From Nakazawaea peltata (taxonomy: Eukaryota; Ascomycota; Pichiomycetes; Alaninales; Pachysolenaceae), in contig BCGQ01000006.1 in assembly GCA_001599355.1 (NCBI GenBank), positions 496,001-560,000 of the forward strand: a DNA stretch of 64,000 nt. Reading direction: 5' to 3'. The first letter of the stretch is position 1. Each line of letters starts with the position of its first letter. The position numbers were made by a program, and so were the translations under genes. This document shows positions 56,641-64,000 of the stretch, one piece after another. The notes below the pieces were generated by a model, which saw only the letters and a list, made by a program, of their open reading frames with translations, was not told the origin of the DNA and searched no databases.

Positions 56641-58428
56641 ATGAAGGTTTCTTTCCAAAATAACAGATACATCAAGTTCTTGGTGATGAGCAGTTTTGTA
56701 TCCTGCTTCCTCTTCTTCGTCAATATAAGTGTCGGATTCGATGGACTGAAGGATAAAATTGGGCAAGGTACCAACAACATATACAAGCCGGTGGCATCTA
56801 TTGTACAATCGCTGACAGGATTTTCTGGTGATAGTAATATTGAAGAAGAATATGTCAAAGGGGATGCTCCACCAGCTTCAATCCCAACTGGTGTTTCCCA
56901 ATCTTCTCCTAAGAAAGGTGGAACCACTTTGGTCGAACAAACACCTGCCTACCAAATTAAACAATTTTGGAGTGGCATGGTTGAAAAGATCCATACTTTA
57001 TCCCCTCCAGCTAACATTAAGACTTATGCTAATAGACCAAAAGAATGTACTTTGGAGACCAATTTGATCGACCCTGTCTATGATGGACATGTCTACTCTG
57101 AAGAATTCTTGAATAATTGTATGAACTTGAACTACAAGGAATACAAGACTTTAATAGATTTGCATAAAGAATTTGCAGAGTCATTGCCAGAGAACTATGG
57201 TTCTGAGATCGCCAATAGTTATTATCAAGGAGAAGGTATCGTTATGATTGGGGGTGGTAAATACTCTGTCATGACTTCGTTGGTTATCCAAATCTTGAGA
57301 GATGCCGGTACTACACTTCCTATTGAAGTTATGATTCCATACGATTCTCAAGATCCAGATTTCTGTAACAAGTTGACCAAGATGAATGCCAAATGTATTG
57401 ATCCAATCATTAGCAAGCAACAATGGAACTCTCTGGGTATTACTGGATTCCAGATCAAGATTGTTTCATTACTTTCATCCTCTTTCCGTCATGTTTTGTA
57501 TTTGGATAGTGATAATTATCCATTGCTCAACTTGGACAATATCTTCCAAAGTGAGATCTACCAAAAGACCGGTTTCATCTCTTGGCCAGATTTCTGGAGA
57601 CGTTCCACATCTCCTCTGTTCTATAATATTGTTGGCAAGCAAGTTGGAGAGAGAGTCAGAAACAATATTGACTCTATTTCTCCTCCTTCTAAGTATGTCA
57701 ACGAGAAGGACTCATTATTCACCGAAGTTCAATTCCATGACAGACTGGGCACTCTTCCAGATGGTTCTTCCGAACTGTCTGTATTGATGTTTGACAAGTT
57801 GAAGCATCTGCAAACATTGATGTTGAGTTTCTATTACAATTACAATGGTCCTAACGTTTACTACTACTTGTTGACTCAAGGAAACTTTGGAGAAGGTGAC
57901 AAGGAGACCTTTGTTGCTCTGGCTCATGCATTGGACAAACCATACTATCAATTAAAGACTAAACCTCATGTCGGTGGTGAGTTATTGTACGGAGGTAAAC
58001 AGCCAAGAGGTTGTTCTATGATCCAGTTCGACTTCATCAAGGATTACGAGTTATACCTTGAACTGGAACGTAAATTCGGTGTCAATGCCACCGAACCTCA
58101 AGAAGGAGAGTACTCAATCCAAGACGTTGCCGATCACTTCAATAAACAAAATGACAAGCCTCTGTTCTTACACTACAATTTAGGAAAGATGGACCCTAAG
58201 AATTTGGCTCCATTTGAACAAAGAAGATTCGGATTCGATTTACGTAAAGTTGGTTACGACTTCGAATTCAAGAACATGGAAATGATGCATATGTTCATCT
58301 GTTCTTCAACCGATAAGAAGATTGAGTTTGGATATTTGAAGGGACAAGATACCTCTGCCATTTGTAACCATCTTCAACAAATCATGACTAAATTGGGGGA
58401 AACAAGTGATAAGGTGATAATGCATTAG
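56641..58428 (+). CDS. Mnn2/Mnn5-type alpha-1,2-mannosyltransferase (GT71), copy 2
   Basis: Paralogue of the preceding gene, 595 residues, same topology: cytosolic tail, one anchor (about 12-31), luminal catalytic domain. It has CTLETNLIDPVYDGHVYSEE, GEGIVMIGGGKYSVM and a metal-binding D289-S-D291 in YLDSDNYPLL. WPDFWRRSTSPLFYN, GEGDKETFVALAHALDKPYY and FLHYNLGK correspond block for block to copy 1, with moderate divergence outside them and an extra insert near residues 345-360. This indicates an old tandem duplication with both copies apparently intact. Differences in acceptor use between copies are possible but unproven. Confidence 0.88.
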   Translation: MKVSFQNNRYIKFLVMSSFVSCFLFFVNISVGFDGLKDKIGQGTNNIYKPVASIVQSLTGFSGDSNIEEEYVKGDAPPASIPTGVSQSSPKKGGTTLVEQTPAYQIKQFWSGMVEKIHTLSPPANIKTYANRPKECTLETNLIDPVYDGHVYSEEFLNNCMNLNYKEYKTLIDLHKEFAESLPENYGSEIANSYYQGEGIVMIGGGKYSVMTSLVIQILRDAGTTLPIEVMIPYDSQDPDFCNKLTKMNAKCIDPIISKQQWNSLGITGFQIKIVSLLSSSFRHVLYLDSDNYPLLNLDNIFQSEIYQKTGFISWPDFWRRSTSPLFYNIVGKQVGERVRNNIDSISPPSKYVNEKDSLFTEVQFHDRLGTLPDGSSELSVLMFDKLKHLQTLMLSFYYNYNGPNVYYYLLTQGNFGEGDKETFVALAHALDKPYYQLKTKPHVGGELLYGGKQPRGCSMIQFDFIKDYELYLELERKFGVNATEPQEGEYSIQDVADHFNKQNDKPLFLHYNLGKMDPKNLAPFEQRRFGFDLRKVGYDFEFKNMEMMHMFICSSTDKKIEFGYLKGQDTSAICNHLQQIMTKLGETSDKVIMH

Positions 58429-58529
58429 TTTGGTACATTCATTAGTAATATTATAATTGGTTTTAAAAGATGTAGAGTAGGTAGTAAATTCGTCTTATCG
58501 GTAGTGTCACGAAATATGTATTTCAAGGG

Positions 58530-58605
58530 GTTAAGTTTACATATTTTTCATCCCCAAATATTTCTAAATATTTTTATATATTTTTATATATTTTATATAT
58601 ATTTT
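58530..58605. promoter_or_regulatory. AT-rich promoter segment before BNA7
   Basis: Very AT-rich with three near-tandem TTTTTATATA units at about 58571-58600; TATA-like sequences end about 40 bases before the BNA7 ATG. An MCM1-like box (CCCAATTAGG, 58610-58619) follows. Confidence 0.4.
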
Positions 58606-58641
58606 CATTCCCAATTAGGAAGACTATAGGACTAATCACCA

Positions 58642-59391
58642 ATGCCTACTATTCATCAGTATGGTTCCCATTCAAGGGAAGTGATTGTTGATTATACTCC
58701 TGAAGTGTCCAATGAAGAGGCGTTAGTGTTTATACATGGCGGATTATGGAGAGACCCCAATAACACTTATCTGGATTGGGACAAGTTTGCCGACAAAGTT
58801 AGACTGGATCTGAAAAGTAGTCTTATCAAAGTTTACTCGGCCGATTATGATGTATCTTTGGAGCTGAAGCATCCGAAGCATGTCGAAAGTATGGTAAAGC
58901 TGCTCAATTACATCTACGAATCTGATAATATCAAGAAAGTCAAGTTGGTAGGTCACAGTTGCGGAGCCACCTTGATCATTCAACTTTTCAATGCTAATCA
59001 ATTCACCGATATTCCATTAAAGGTGGAAATTTCCAATGTTGGACTATTGGATGGTATCTACGATATGGTTGATTTGGTTAGTGAGTATGAAGAGATTTCT
59101 CCATATCTTGAAGAGTCTTTCGATATGAAAGAATTGGTGTCAACTACAGCCTGTTCTATGACAAACCCAGACCTATCTGGATGGGACAAGTTGGCCGAGG
59201 GCAAGAACTTGATCGTCCAGAGCACTTCAGACGAATTATTAAGTCCAAGACAAACAGACAACTTTATAAAATGGACTACAAACAAGAATCTTCAAAATAA
59301 ATTCCAAATCATGAGACAAGATTTCGGATTACATAACCAAGTTTATATAAATGACCGAGTAGTTGAACTAATAATAAATGTGATGTTTTAA
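58642..59391 (+). CDS. BNA7: Bna7 kynurenine formamidase
   Basis: Second enzyme of the kynurenine route to NAD+, hydrolysing N-formylkynurenine; 249 residues (yeast Bna7 261). The alpha/beta-hydrolase oxyanion motif is HGGLW at 32-36, the nucleophile is S106 in VGHSCGAT, and SDELLSPRQT then FGLHNQVY supply the acidic and His residues as in Bna7. The middle has LLDGIYDMVDLVSEY, matching the yeast LLDGIYSLKELL block. The start is the ATG at 58642. The stop codon overlaps by four bases with the TIF35 stop on the opposite strand (59388-59391). Confidence 0.92.
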   Translation: MPTIHQYGSHSREVIVDYTPEVSNEEALVFIHGGLWRDPNNTYLDWDKFADKVRLDLKSSLIKVYSADYDVSLELKHPKHVESMVKLLNYIYESDNIKKVKLVGHSCGATLIIQLFNANQFTDIPLKVEISNVGLLDGIYDMVDLVSEYEEISPYLEESFDMKELVSTTACSMTNPDLSGWDKLAEGKNLIVQSTSDELLSPRQTDNFIKWTTNKNLQNKFQIMRQDFGLHNQVYINDRVVELIINVMF

Positions 59392-60310
59392 TTACGTCTT
59401 TGTTTGGAGAATTCCACCTTCAAAATCAAGGATCTGAAACCCTTACCATCGAATCTCTCCATACATTGTTGAGCGATACCTGAACTTGAGAATTCGACAT
59501 AGGCGAAACCTCTGGATCTTCCGGTCTCTCTGTTTCTTACAATGGTCATTCTATGGATGTATGGACTGAAGGCACGTAACAAGTCGGACAAATCATCTTC
59601 ATCGACGTTCTCATTAAGTTGGGAGAATCTCAAAGTGGTGGATTCTTCCTCTTCATCCTTCTTAGCACTTTCATCTTCAAGACCCAGGTTCATCAACTTC
59701 TTTCTCAAATGAGGTGGGACGTAACCAGATCTACCAGCATCACCACCGGCACCAGCACCAGAGTCGCCTCCTAAGCCAGCACCAGCACCGGCATCGGTCT
59801 CGGCGGCATCTGGCTTGAAGCCCAATTGCTCCTTGAATGGACACTTAGAGGTATAATGCAGACCACCACAGGCTCTACATTTGATGGAGGCGGTCAGGTT
59901 CTTCAGCAGCTCTTCCTTTTGTTTCAGTAACTCCAGTTTCTCGGCATTCTTCCATTCAACACCCAATCTTAAGTATACCGCGTCACCAACTTGCGTTGTT
60001 CTGATATCTGGTCCAGGTTTAGAGTTTGATTCTTCACCAAATTTGGCCCATCTTTTTCTGGCTGCCACACTTGGGTGTACTTTCTCAATCAACTTCACTT
60101 CTTTGATCTTTTGGGTGACCTTCACCTTCTTATTTTGGTCATTATATCTATAGGTAACTATTGTCTTTGTTCCATCTTCGTTGTCAATGATCTGTGGGGA
60201 AGGGAGATCATCCTCGTCAGCCCAACTTTTTCCTCTAAACATAGTAGTTAGTATTTGAAAATCACCGGAAGCTCACGATTACACGGTATCTTCACTTACA
60301 CGTCAGCCAT
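59388..60310 (-). CDS. TIF35: eIF3g (Tif35), two exons
   Basis: Subunit g of translation initiation factor 3, promoting scanning and reinitiation. I annotate exon 1 as 60300-60310 and exon 2 as 59388-60234, joined across a 65-nt intron; the spliced product is 285 residues and starts MADVGKSWADEDD. The unspliced frame would start MFRGKSWADEDD at an ATG lying between the branch point and the 3' splice site. A CCHC-type zinc knuckle (CRACGGLHYTSKC) is near residue 126, a Gly/Ala-rich linker follows, and the C-terminal RRM (about 200-283) has TTLRFSQLN and RGFAYVEFSS. TVSWADE-like N-termini are typical of eIF3g. RRPE and TTAACCGCCG elements precede it. Confidence 0.9.
60235..60299 (-). other. Predicted 65-nt intron in TIF35
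   Basis: On the minus strand: 5' splice site GTAAGT (60299-60294), perfect branch sequence TACTAAC (60253-60247), 3' splice site TTTAG ending at 60235. Splicing joins ATGGCTGACGT to the body in frame. All three canonical signals together are very unlikely by chance; not experimentally shown. Confidence 0.85.
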
Positions 60311-60347
60311 ATTGAATGCTATTGATCTTTGACTCCTTTAAAGTTGG

Positions 60348-60357
60348 TTAACCGCCG
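60348..60357 (+). promoter_or_regulatory. TTAACCGCCG element before TIF35
   Basis: Third exact copy of the 10-mer, 38 bases before the spliced TIF35 ATG (60310); minus-strand sense reading is CGGCGGTTAA. Confidence 0.4.
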
Positions 60358-60377
60358 CTTAAAAATTTATATTTTGT

Positions 60378-60389
60378 TGAAAAATTTTC
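60378..60389. promoter_or_regulatory. RRPE-type element of TIF35
   Basis: TGAAAAATTTTC contains the exact RRPE core, 68-79 bases upstream of the TIF35 ATG. It fits co-regulation of translation genes. Confidence 0.45.
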
Positions 60390-60716
60390 TTAGCCTGATT
60401 GGGAAATTGGGGGTGCACGACTAAGGAGAGATGAGATACATTAAGGGAGCAGATGGCACTCAAGGAGAACGAGAACCAAGGAAGCCATGGGGATGTCGGG
60501 GAGAGCCGGGGAGAGCCGGGGGAGCTGGAGAGTCAAGGGATCAGAGATCGGATAGAGATCCAGAGTAGCGAAATTCCTATCCCGAATCAAGAATTAACCC
60601 AGATACTATTGAAAATTTCTCTCTTGTATCTACATATTCCCATATTCTCATATTCCCATATTTCTACACTACCTAAAATAACATCATATTCACTACTTAT
60701 TCATAACTAAAGCTAC

Positions 60717-61655
60717 CTACTCCTCACCACGTAAAGCTCTCATAACAGCAGGTCTTCTCATCATATGTTTTGTCCATTTATATACCTCTGGATATTCAAC
60801 CTTCAAATTAATACCAATCCGATCTACTACATTATTCCATGGTACAAAACTCAAATCCAGAATAGTCAGTCTATCTCCGACAAGCCATACAGGGTAATCG
60901 AAGTATCTGCTTTGAGACAATGGGGTCGTTCCAGCACTATACAGAGCCAGGTTCTCTGAATCTAATTCCATGATCAACAGCTCTCTTTTCTCCAGTAAAG
61001 TCATCTCGATCACTCCATAAACACGGCGTACCTCATCGGTGTATCTTTCAACGGCACTAGGAACACTTTGAGAATGGAAATAACGGAAATGCAACAGTTG
61101 CCCAATCATAGGAGCATGGCCACTTACTTGATAAAACAAAAATGAGTTGATTTTACTTTGCTCAGCAATATCATTAGACCAAATCTCACATTCTCCATTC
61201 TCTCGAAGATATTTAGATACAAGATATAACGTGATCAGCCCAGATTCCCAAATACTTGTCTGGCCATTTGAATGGTCGATCAACAGAGGTACACGAGCAT
61301 TTGGATTGATCTGGACAAATTCGGGAGCACGTTGTTCCCCCTGGTTGAAATCAAGAAACAAAGTATTGTAGTCGTAGTTCAATTCGGACAATATAATCAG
61401 TACTTTAAAACCATTGGGCAGCGAACGATGACTGAACAAGGTGAATCCGTCTTGTGGAATGTTATTGAAAAACTGTGAAATTCTAGATGACTGTTGAGGA
61501 TGCTGCTGTTGGAGTTGAGACTCCAACTGTTTACTGCTCTCTGAGCCTTCTCCTCCGCCATGCAAATGTACCGATCGTAAGCCAGCTGAGAGATTCGAAA
61601 TAGTACGCTGTTCTTGCTGTTGTTGTAGCACCTGATTGTTTATTAGGTTGGACAT
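60717..61655 (-). CDS. URE2: Ure2 nitrogen catabolite repression regulator (GST-like)
   Basis: GST-fold regulator that holds the GATA factor Gln3 in the cytoplasm under good nitrogen supply; in S. cerevisiae it forms the [URE3] prion. It has 312 residues (S. cerevisiae 354). The N-terminal 60 residues are Gln-rich (QQQQEQ, QLQQQHPQQ) but short and poor in Asn. The GST domain starts near 70 (GFTLFSHRSLPNGFKV). CTG codons at residues 140, 187, 221, 226, 236, 238 and 266 fall on Ala in the S. cerevisiae sequence as I recall it (SG-A-I, IGQ-A-LHFRYF, EN-A-A-A-YSAG); residue 263 falls on Leu. NVVDRIGINLK and HMMRRPAVMRALRGE are near-identical to yeast Ure2. Confidence 0.95.
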   Translation of the reverse strand: MSNLINNQVLQQQQEQRTISNLSAGLRSVHLHGGGEGSESSKQLESQLQQQHPQQSSRISQFFNNIPQDGFTLFSHRSLPNGFKVLIILSELNYDYNTLFLDFNQGEQRAPEFVQINPNARVPLLIDHSNGQTSIWESGLITLYLVSKYLRENGECEIWSNDIAEQSKINSFLFYQVSGHAPMIGQLLHFRYFHSQSVPSAVERYTDEVRRVYGVIEMTLLEKRELLIMELDSENLALYSAGTTPLSQSRYFDYPVWLVGDRLTILDLSFVPWNNVVDRIGINLKVEYPEVYKWTKHMMRRPAVMRALRGEE

Positions 61656-62519
61656 GGTGATTCGATAGGGTATAGTCTAAGTAGTTGACCCTTGTTTAAC
61701 AAACTCTTTACAACTCCCAGCTTAAGTTTAGTTGAGACAGGAAAAATTTTCGACACGCACTGTGGAGTTGTGTAGTTAATTTGTGTAGTTAATTTAGTAT
61801 GGCATTGGGATGGGGCAGGAGGTGTGGGGCTGGGGCAGAATAGTAAGAGGGGTCGATTGGTAGGCGGTAGAGGAGCAGAGAATTGGCAGTGGAGTGGTGG
61901 GGTAGGAGAGTAGGGGAGGAGTGGAGGAGTGGAGGAGTGGAGCAGTGGAGCAGTGGAGTGGAGTTCGGAAGGGTGGTGGTTTGTAGTGCCTTGTAGTGCA
62001 ATTCTTTGTAGTGCTTTTTCAATATCAATGACCTACCTTTGGTAACCCGTGCCGCCTACAGATTTGCCCTTTTTTCCCTTCATTTCCCCTTCTTTTTCCT
62101 CTTCGCTCATGCCCTTCTCCTTCATTCTCCGCCTGCGGCATTGTCACATTTAGATCTGTATCACGTCTTCACTACATCTTCACCAGATCCAAACTACAAT
62201 GTGCGTGATCAATAACACTACATGAGATTCACAGCTTCACGTCCCTGAATTATCCTAAACTTAATGATCTAATTCCTTTCACGGGCCGGTTTTTCGGCGG
62301 GTCCACTTGAGACAATTGCATGATGACATGTCCACATTAGGAAATACTAAGCGACACACAGAAATACTGACCAAATTCGTAAAATGCTCATTCCAAATTA
62401 ATAAAATGCTATGGAAAAATACCCTCTCAACCACGTGACCATTTCCATCAACTACTCATCACTCACTATACTGAAGTTGCCTACAAATCGTAATTTCACA
62501 TTTATCTTGTTCTTATACA
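61656..62519. other. Intergenic region URE2 / nucleoporin
   Basis: About 860 bases with no supported gene. It has G-rich runs, an 8-mer tandem repeat at 61915-61954, a pyrimidine-rich stretch (62070-62130) and a CACGTGAC E-box near 62433. Confidence 0.5.
61915..61954 (+). repeat. Tandem 8-mer GGAGGAGT / GGAGCAGT, five copies
   Basis: Three GGAGGAGT units followed by two GGAGCAGT units in a G-rich upstream region of URE2. Confidence 0.85.
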
Positions 62520-64000
62520 TTACAAAGGATCCGACTCGAATACCCACGACCCACTAACCGGATCATAACTAACAAACTTAGTGTTAGGAATATGCTTCAA
62601 TCTTCTAACATGTTTCTTAACTAATTCATGCTTAGGATCCAAGATGGGTTTATTGGTTTCTCTTTCAATCGGATAACAATTCTCTAAAGTGATCCTCTTA
62701 CGAACATTTAATCCTTCTCCCTTTCCTGGTTTAATGTCTTCATATGGATAAACTACCAGTTGTTTATTATCGATCCAACAAATTTCACTGATGATTTTCT
62801 CGAAAGAAGGCAATGAAGTCAAATCGACAGGGTCCAAAAATTCAATCTTACCTTGGTTTTCACGCCCAATGACGAAATTAGACACAGACTTAAGATCCAG
62901 AGGTGAGTAATTGTCAAGCTGCTTCTCGCTTGGTTCAAACCAATATCCTTGAGAATAAATATCCTGTTCAATATCCGAGTCTTGAGTCAGATCCAGACTT
63001 AAGATTTGATCCGATTTTCCATTTCCATTTTCTTTTTCTTGTAATAATTCTGGACTGGCACTTTCAGAACTACTCTTAATTTGTCTCTTTGGTGTGACCA
63101 ACCCATCATCACTTGAATCTGGTTCAATCTTAGTACTTGATTTACTCATAATAAGTTTCTTTAAATGCAGATCATCTGGTTGGAAAATAGATGAACTTAA
63201 AATCGCATCATTAACCTTTTTACTGTTAGTGTCTTTTGAAGAAGAACTAGAGGAAGACGATGACTGTTCTTCGTATGAACTAGCACTAACAATTGGAAGA
63301 GAAGTTGGAAGAATCAACTTCTTTTTATTACCGTTAGTAATATCTGCCAAACCACCCTTTGAACTAATCACACCAGAGTCATTGACTTGGAATAACGGTT
63401 TGTATTTCAACCTATAAAGAGAAGTCAAAGTGACCTTCTTCTTTGGACCCTTGGCAGGTCCGCTCAAAGGTGTAGCCACAGGTTGTAATTGACCGTTAGT
63501 TTGTTGAGGAGGCAGAGTGATGCTTGAGAATAACTGACTTGTTCCATATGGATTATTAGCCAGCAGTAATTGTTGTTGATTTGGTTGTTGTTGAGCTTGG
63601 GATTGACCACCAAGTTGTAAACTATTACCACCGAAGAGACCTCCTCCGGTATTCAATCCATTATTGGCATTGGTGGAACTAGTACCAAATAATCCACCAG
63701 AAGCAGCTGGCTTACTACCGAATAAACCGCCAGAATTGGCTGTAGAAGAATTGGTATTACCAAATAATGAACCAGATGTTCCAGAGGAAGCTCCATTGGA
63801 GGTAGTGTTACCGAACAAACTTCCTGAAGCGTTTGGTGCTTGAGTGGAACCACTGGAACCACCAAATAATCCACCAGGAGCGGCTGGTTTAGCTCCAAAT
63901 AAACCTCCAGACGTTCCACCGGAGGCACTACCGAATAAATTTCCAGAAGTTCCAGAAGCTTGAGCAGTTCCATTGGTAGCTCCGAACATTCCTCCAGAAG
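62520..64000 (-). CDS. GLFG nucleoporin (Nup100/Nup116/Nup98 family), 5' end outside window
   Basis: Nuclear pore FG-repeat protein; 493 codons are visible and the frame is open through the right edge, so the N-terminus lies outside. The part seen starts with GLFG-type repeats spaced by Ser/Thr/Gly/Asn linkers (GGLFGAKP, GGLFGGSS, GSLFGN), followed by a linker with a KKKVTLTSLYRL segment and a Ser-rich stretch. The C-terminal 155 residues match the Nup98 autoproteolytic fold: GYWFEPSEKQLDNYSPLDL, VIGRENQGKIEFLDPVDLT, RKRITLENCYPIER and FVSYDPVSGSWVF. It ends ESDPL without an HFS cleavage site, favouring Nup100/Nup116 over Nup145. Which of the two is undecided. Confidence 0.88.
   Translation of the reverse strand, partial: SGGMFGATNGTAQASGTSGNLFGSASGGTSGGLFGAKPAAPGGLFGGSSGSTQAPNASGSLFGNTTSNGASSGTSGSLFGNTNSSTANSGGLFGSKPAASGGLFGTSSTNANNGLNTGGGLFGGNSLQLGGQSQAQQQPNQQQLLLANNPYGTSQLFSSITLPPQQTNGQLQPVATPLSGPAKGPKKKVTLTSLYRLKYKPLFQVNDSGVISSKGGLADITNGNKKKLILPTSLPIVSASSYEEQSSSSSSSSSKDTNSKKVNDAILSSSIFQPDDLHLKKLIMSKSSTKIEPDSSDDGLVTPKRQIKSSSESASPELLQEKENGNGKSDQILSLDLTQDSDIEQDIYSQGYWFEPSEKQLDNYSPLDLKSVSNFVIGRENQGKIEFLDPVDLTSLPSFEKIISEICWIDNKQLVVYPYEDIKPGKGEGLNVRKRITLENCYPIERETNKPILDPKHELVKKHVRRLKHIPNTKFVSYDPVSGSWVFESDPL

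Larger units (their letters stand above)
60311..60716. other. TIF35 promoter / URE2 3' flank
   Basis: TTAACCGCCG (60348-60357), the RRPE core (60378-60389) and TGCACGAC (60414-60421) lie upstream of TIF35. The rest includes a G-rich stretch with GGGGAGAGCC repeats (60495-60525) and short CATATT units near 60640-60665. The + strand open frame at 60453-60710 is not convincing. Confidence 0.5.

Noticed and set aside
1-64000. CUG-Ser (Candida) code as explanation for odd CTG sites
   Set aside because: Ser fits some low-complexity sites but not the conserved ones (HSMGL-A-HRD, GQ-A-CSMAS, IGQ-A-LHF), where Ala is the family residue.
1-64000. tRNA, rRNA, LTR, transposon or CRISPR features
   Set aside because: No B-box-like GGTTCRANNCC with matching cloverleaf, no paired long repeats and no spacer arrays were seen when reading the intergenic regions.

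Overview
This 64-kb window is nuclear DNA of a budding yeast (Saccharomycotina). Genes are compact, about one per 2 kb, nearly intronless, AT-rich, and almost all have clear Saccharomyces or Candida counterparts (HGT1, MSL1, PSR1, SOF1, IPI3, GPA2, WHI3, SHS1, PSY2, URE2, TIF35 and others). No rRNA, tRNA, LTR element, transposon or CRISPR array was seen.

The main result is the genetic code. CTG codons fall again and again on positions where the family has alanine, not leucine or serine: HSMGL-A-HRDLKLDN in the Hal5/Sat4 kinase, GQ-A-CSMAS in ClpP, IGQ-A-LHFRYF in Ure2, SQ-A-CDRC in a zinc-cluster factor, ATR-A-LAELYG in Whi3, and three positions of the Sps19 reductase. The source is therefore very probably a CUG-Ala yeast (Pachysolen / Nakazawaea / Peterozyma type, NCBI table 26). 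Residue letters below are given with CTG read as Ala where this matters. Standard-code translation creates false leucine runs, worst in the Myb/SANT-like gene at 3196.

Layout. 0-13 kb: hexose transporter, U2 snRNP protein, Myb/SANT-like regulator with a Gln-Ala repeat, Psr1 phosphatase, ribosome-biogenesis genes SOF1 and IPI3 flanking a tri-snRNP 27K-like gene, Env9 and an aldo-keto reductase. 14-25 kb: Hal5/Sat4 kinase, mitochondrial L11, a methyltransferase, Ubp10-like protease, Swt21, Csn5/Rri1 and a Rim4-like RRM protein. 25-34 kb: zinc-cluster factor, Gpa2, a zinc dehydrogenase and Whi3. 35-47 kb: mitochondrial ClpP, a TPR/prion-like protein, septin Shs1, NAD(P)HX epimerase, Psy2, Sps19 (ends in SKL), Gcs1 and Npl3. 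47-64 kb: Sur7-type protein, Cat8/Sip4-like factor, two tandem Mnn2-type mannosyltransferases, Bna7, Tif35 (with a newly inferred 65-nt intron), Ure2, and a GLFG nucleoporin running off the right edge.

Themes: nutrient sensing and carbon use (HGT1, GPA2, Cat8-like, URE2, kinase), ribosome and translation (SOF1, IPI3, MRPL19, TIF35), splicing and mRNP (MSL1, 27K, SWT21, NPL3), and cell surface (SUR7, Mnn2 pair, SHS1). Beyond the code, the points most worth a second look are the TIF35 intron, ClpP in a budding yeast, the TPR/prion-like protein, a 10-mer shared by three start-proximal regions, a 17-bp inverted repeat at 33.8 kb, and three open stretches without ATG that may be exons or relics.
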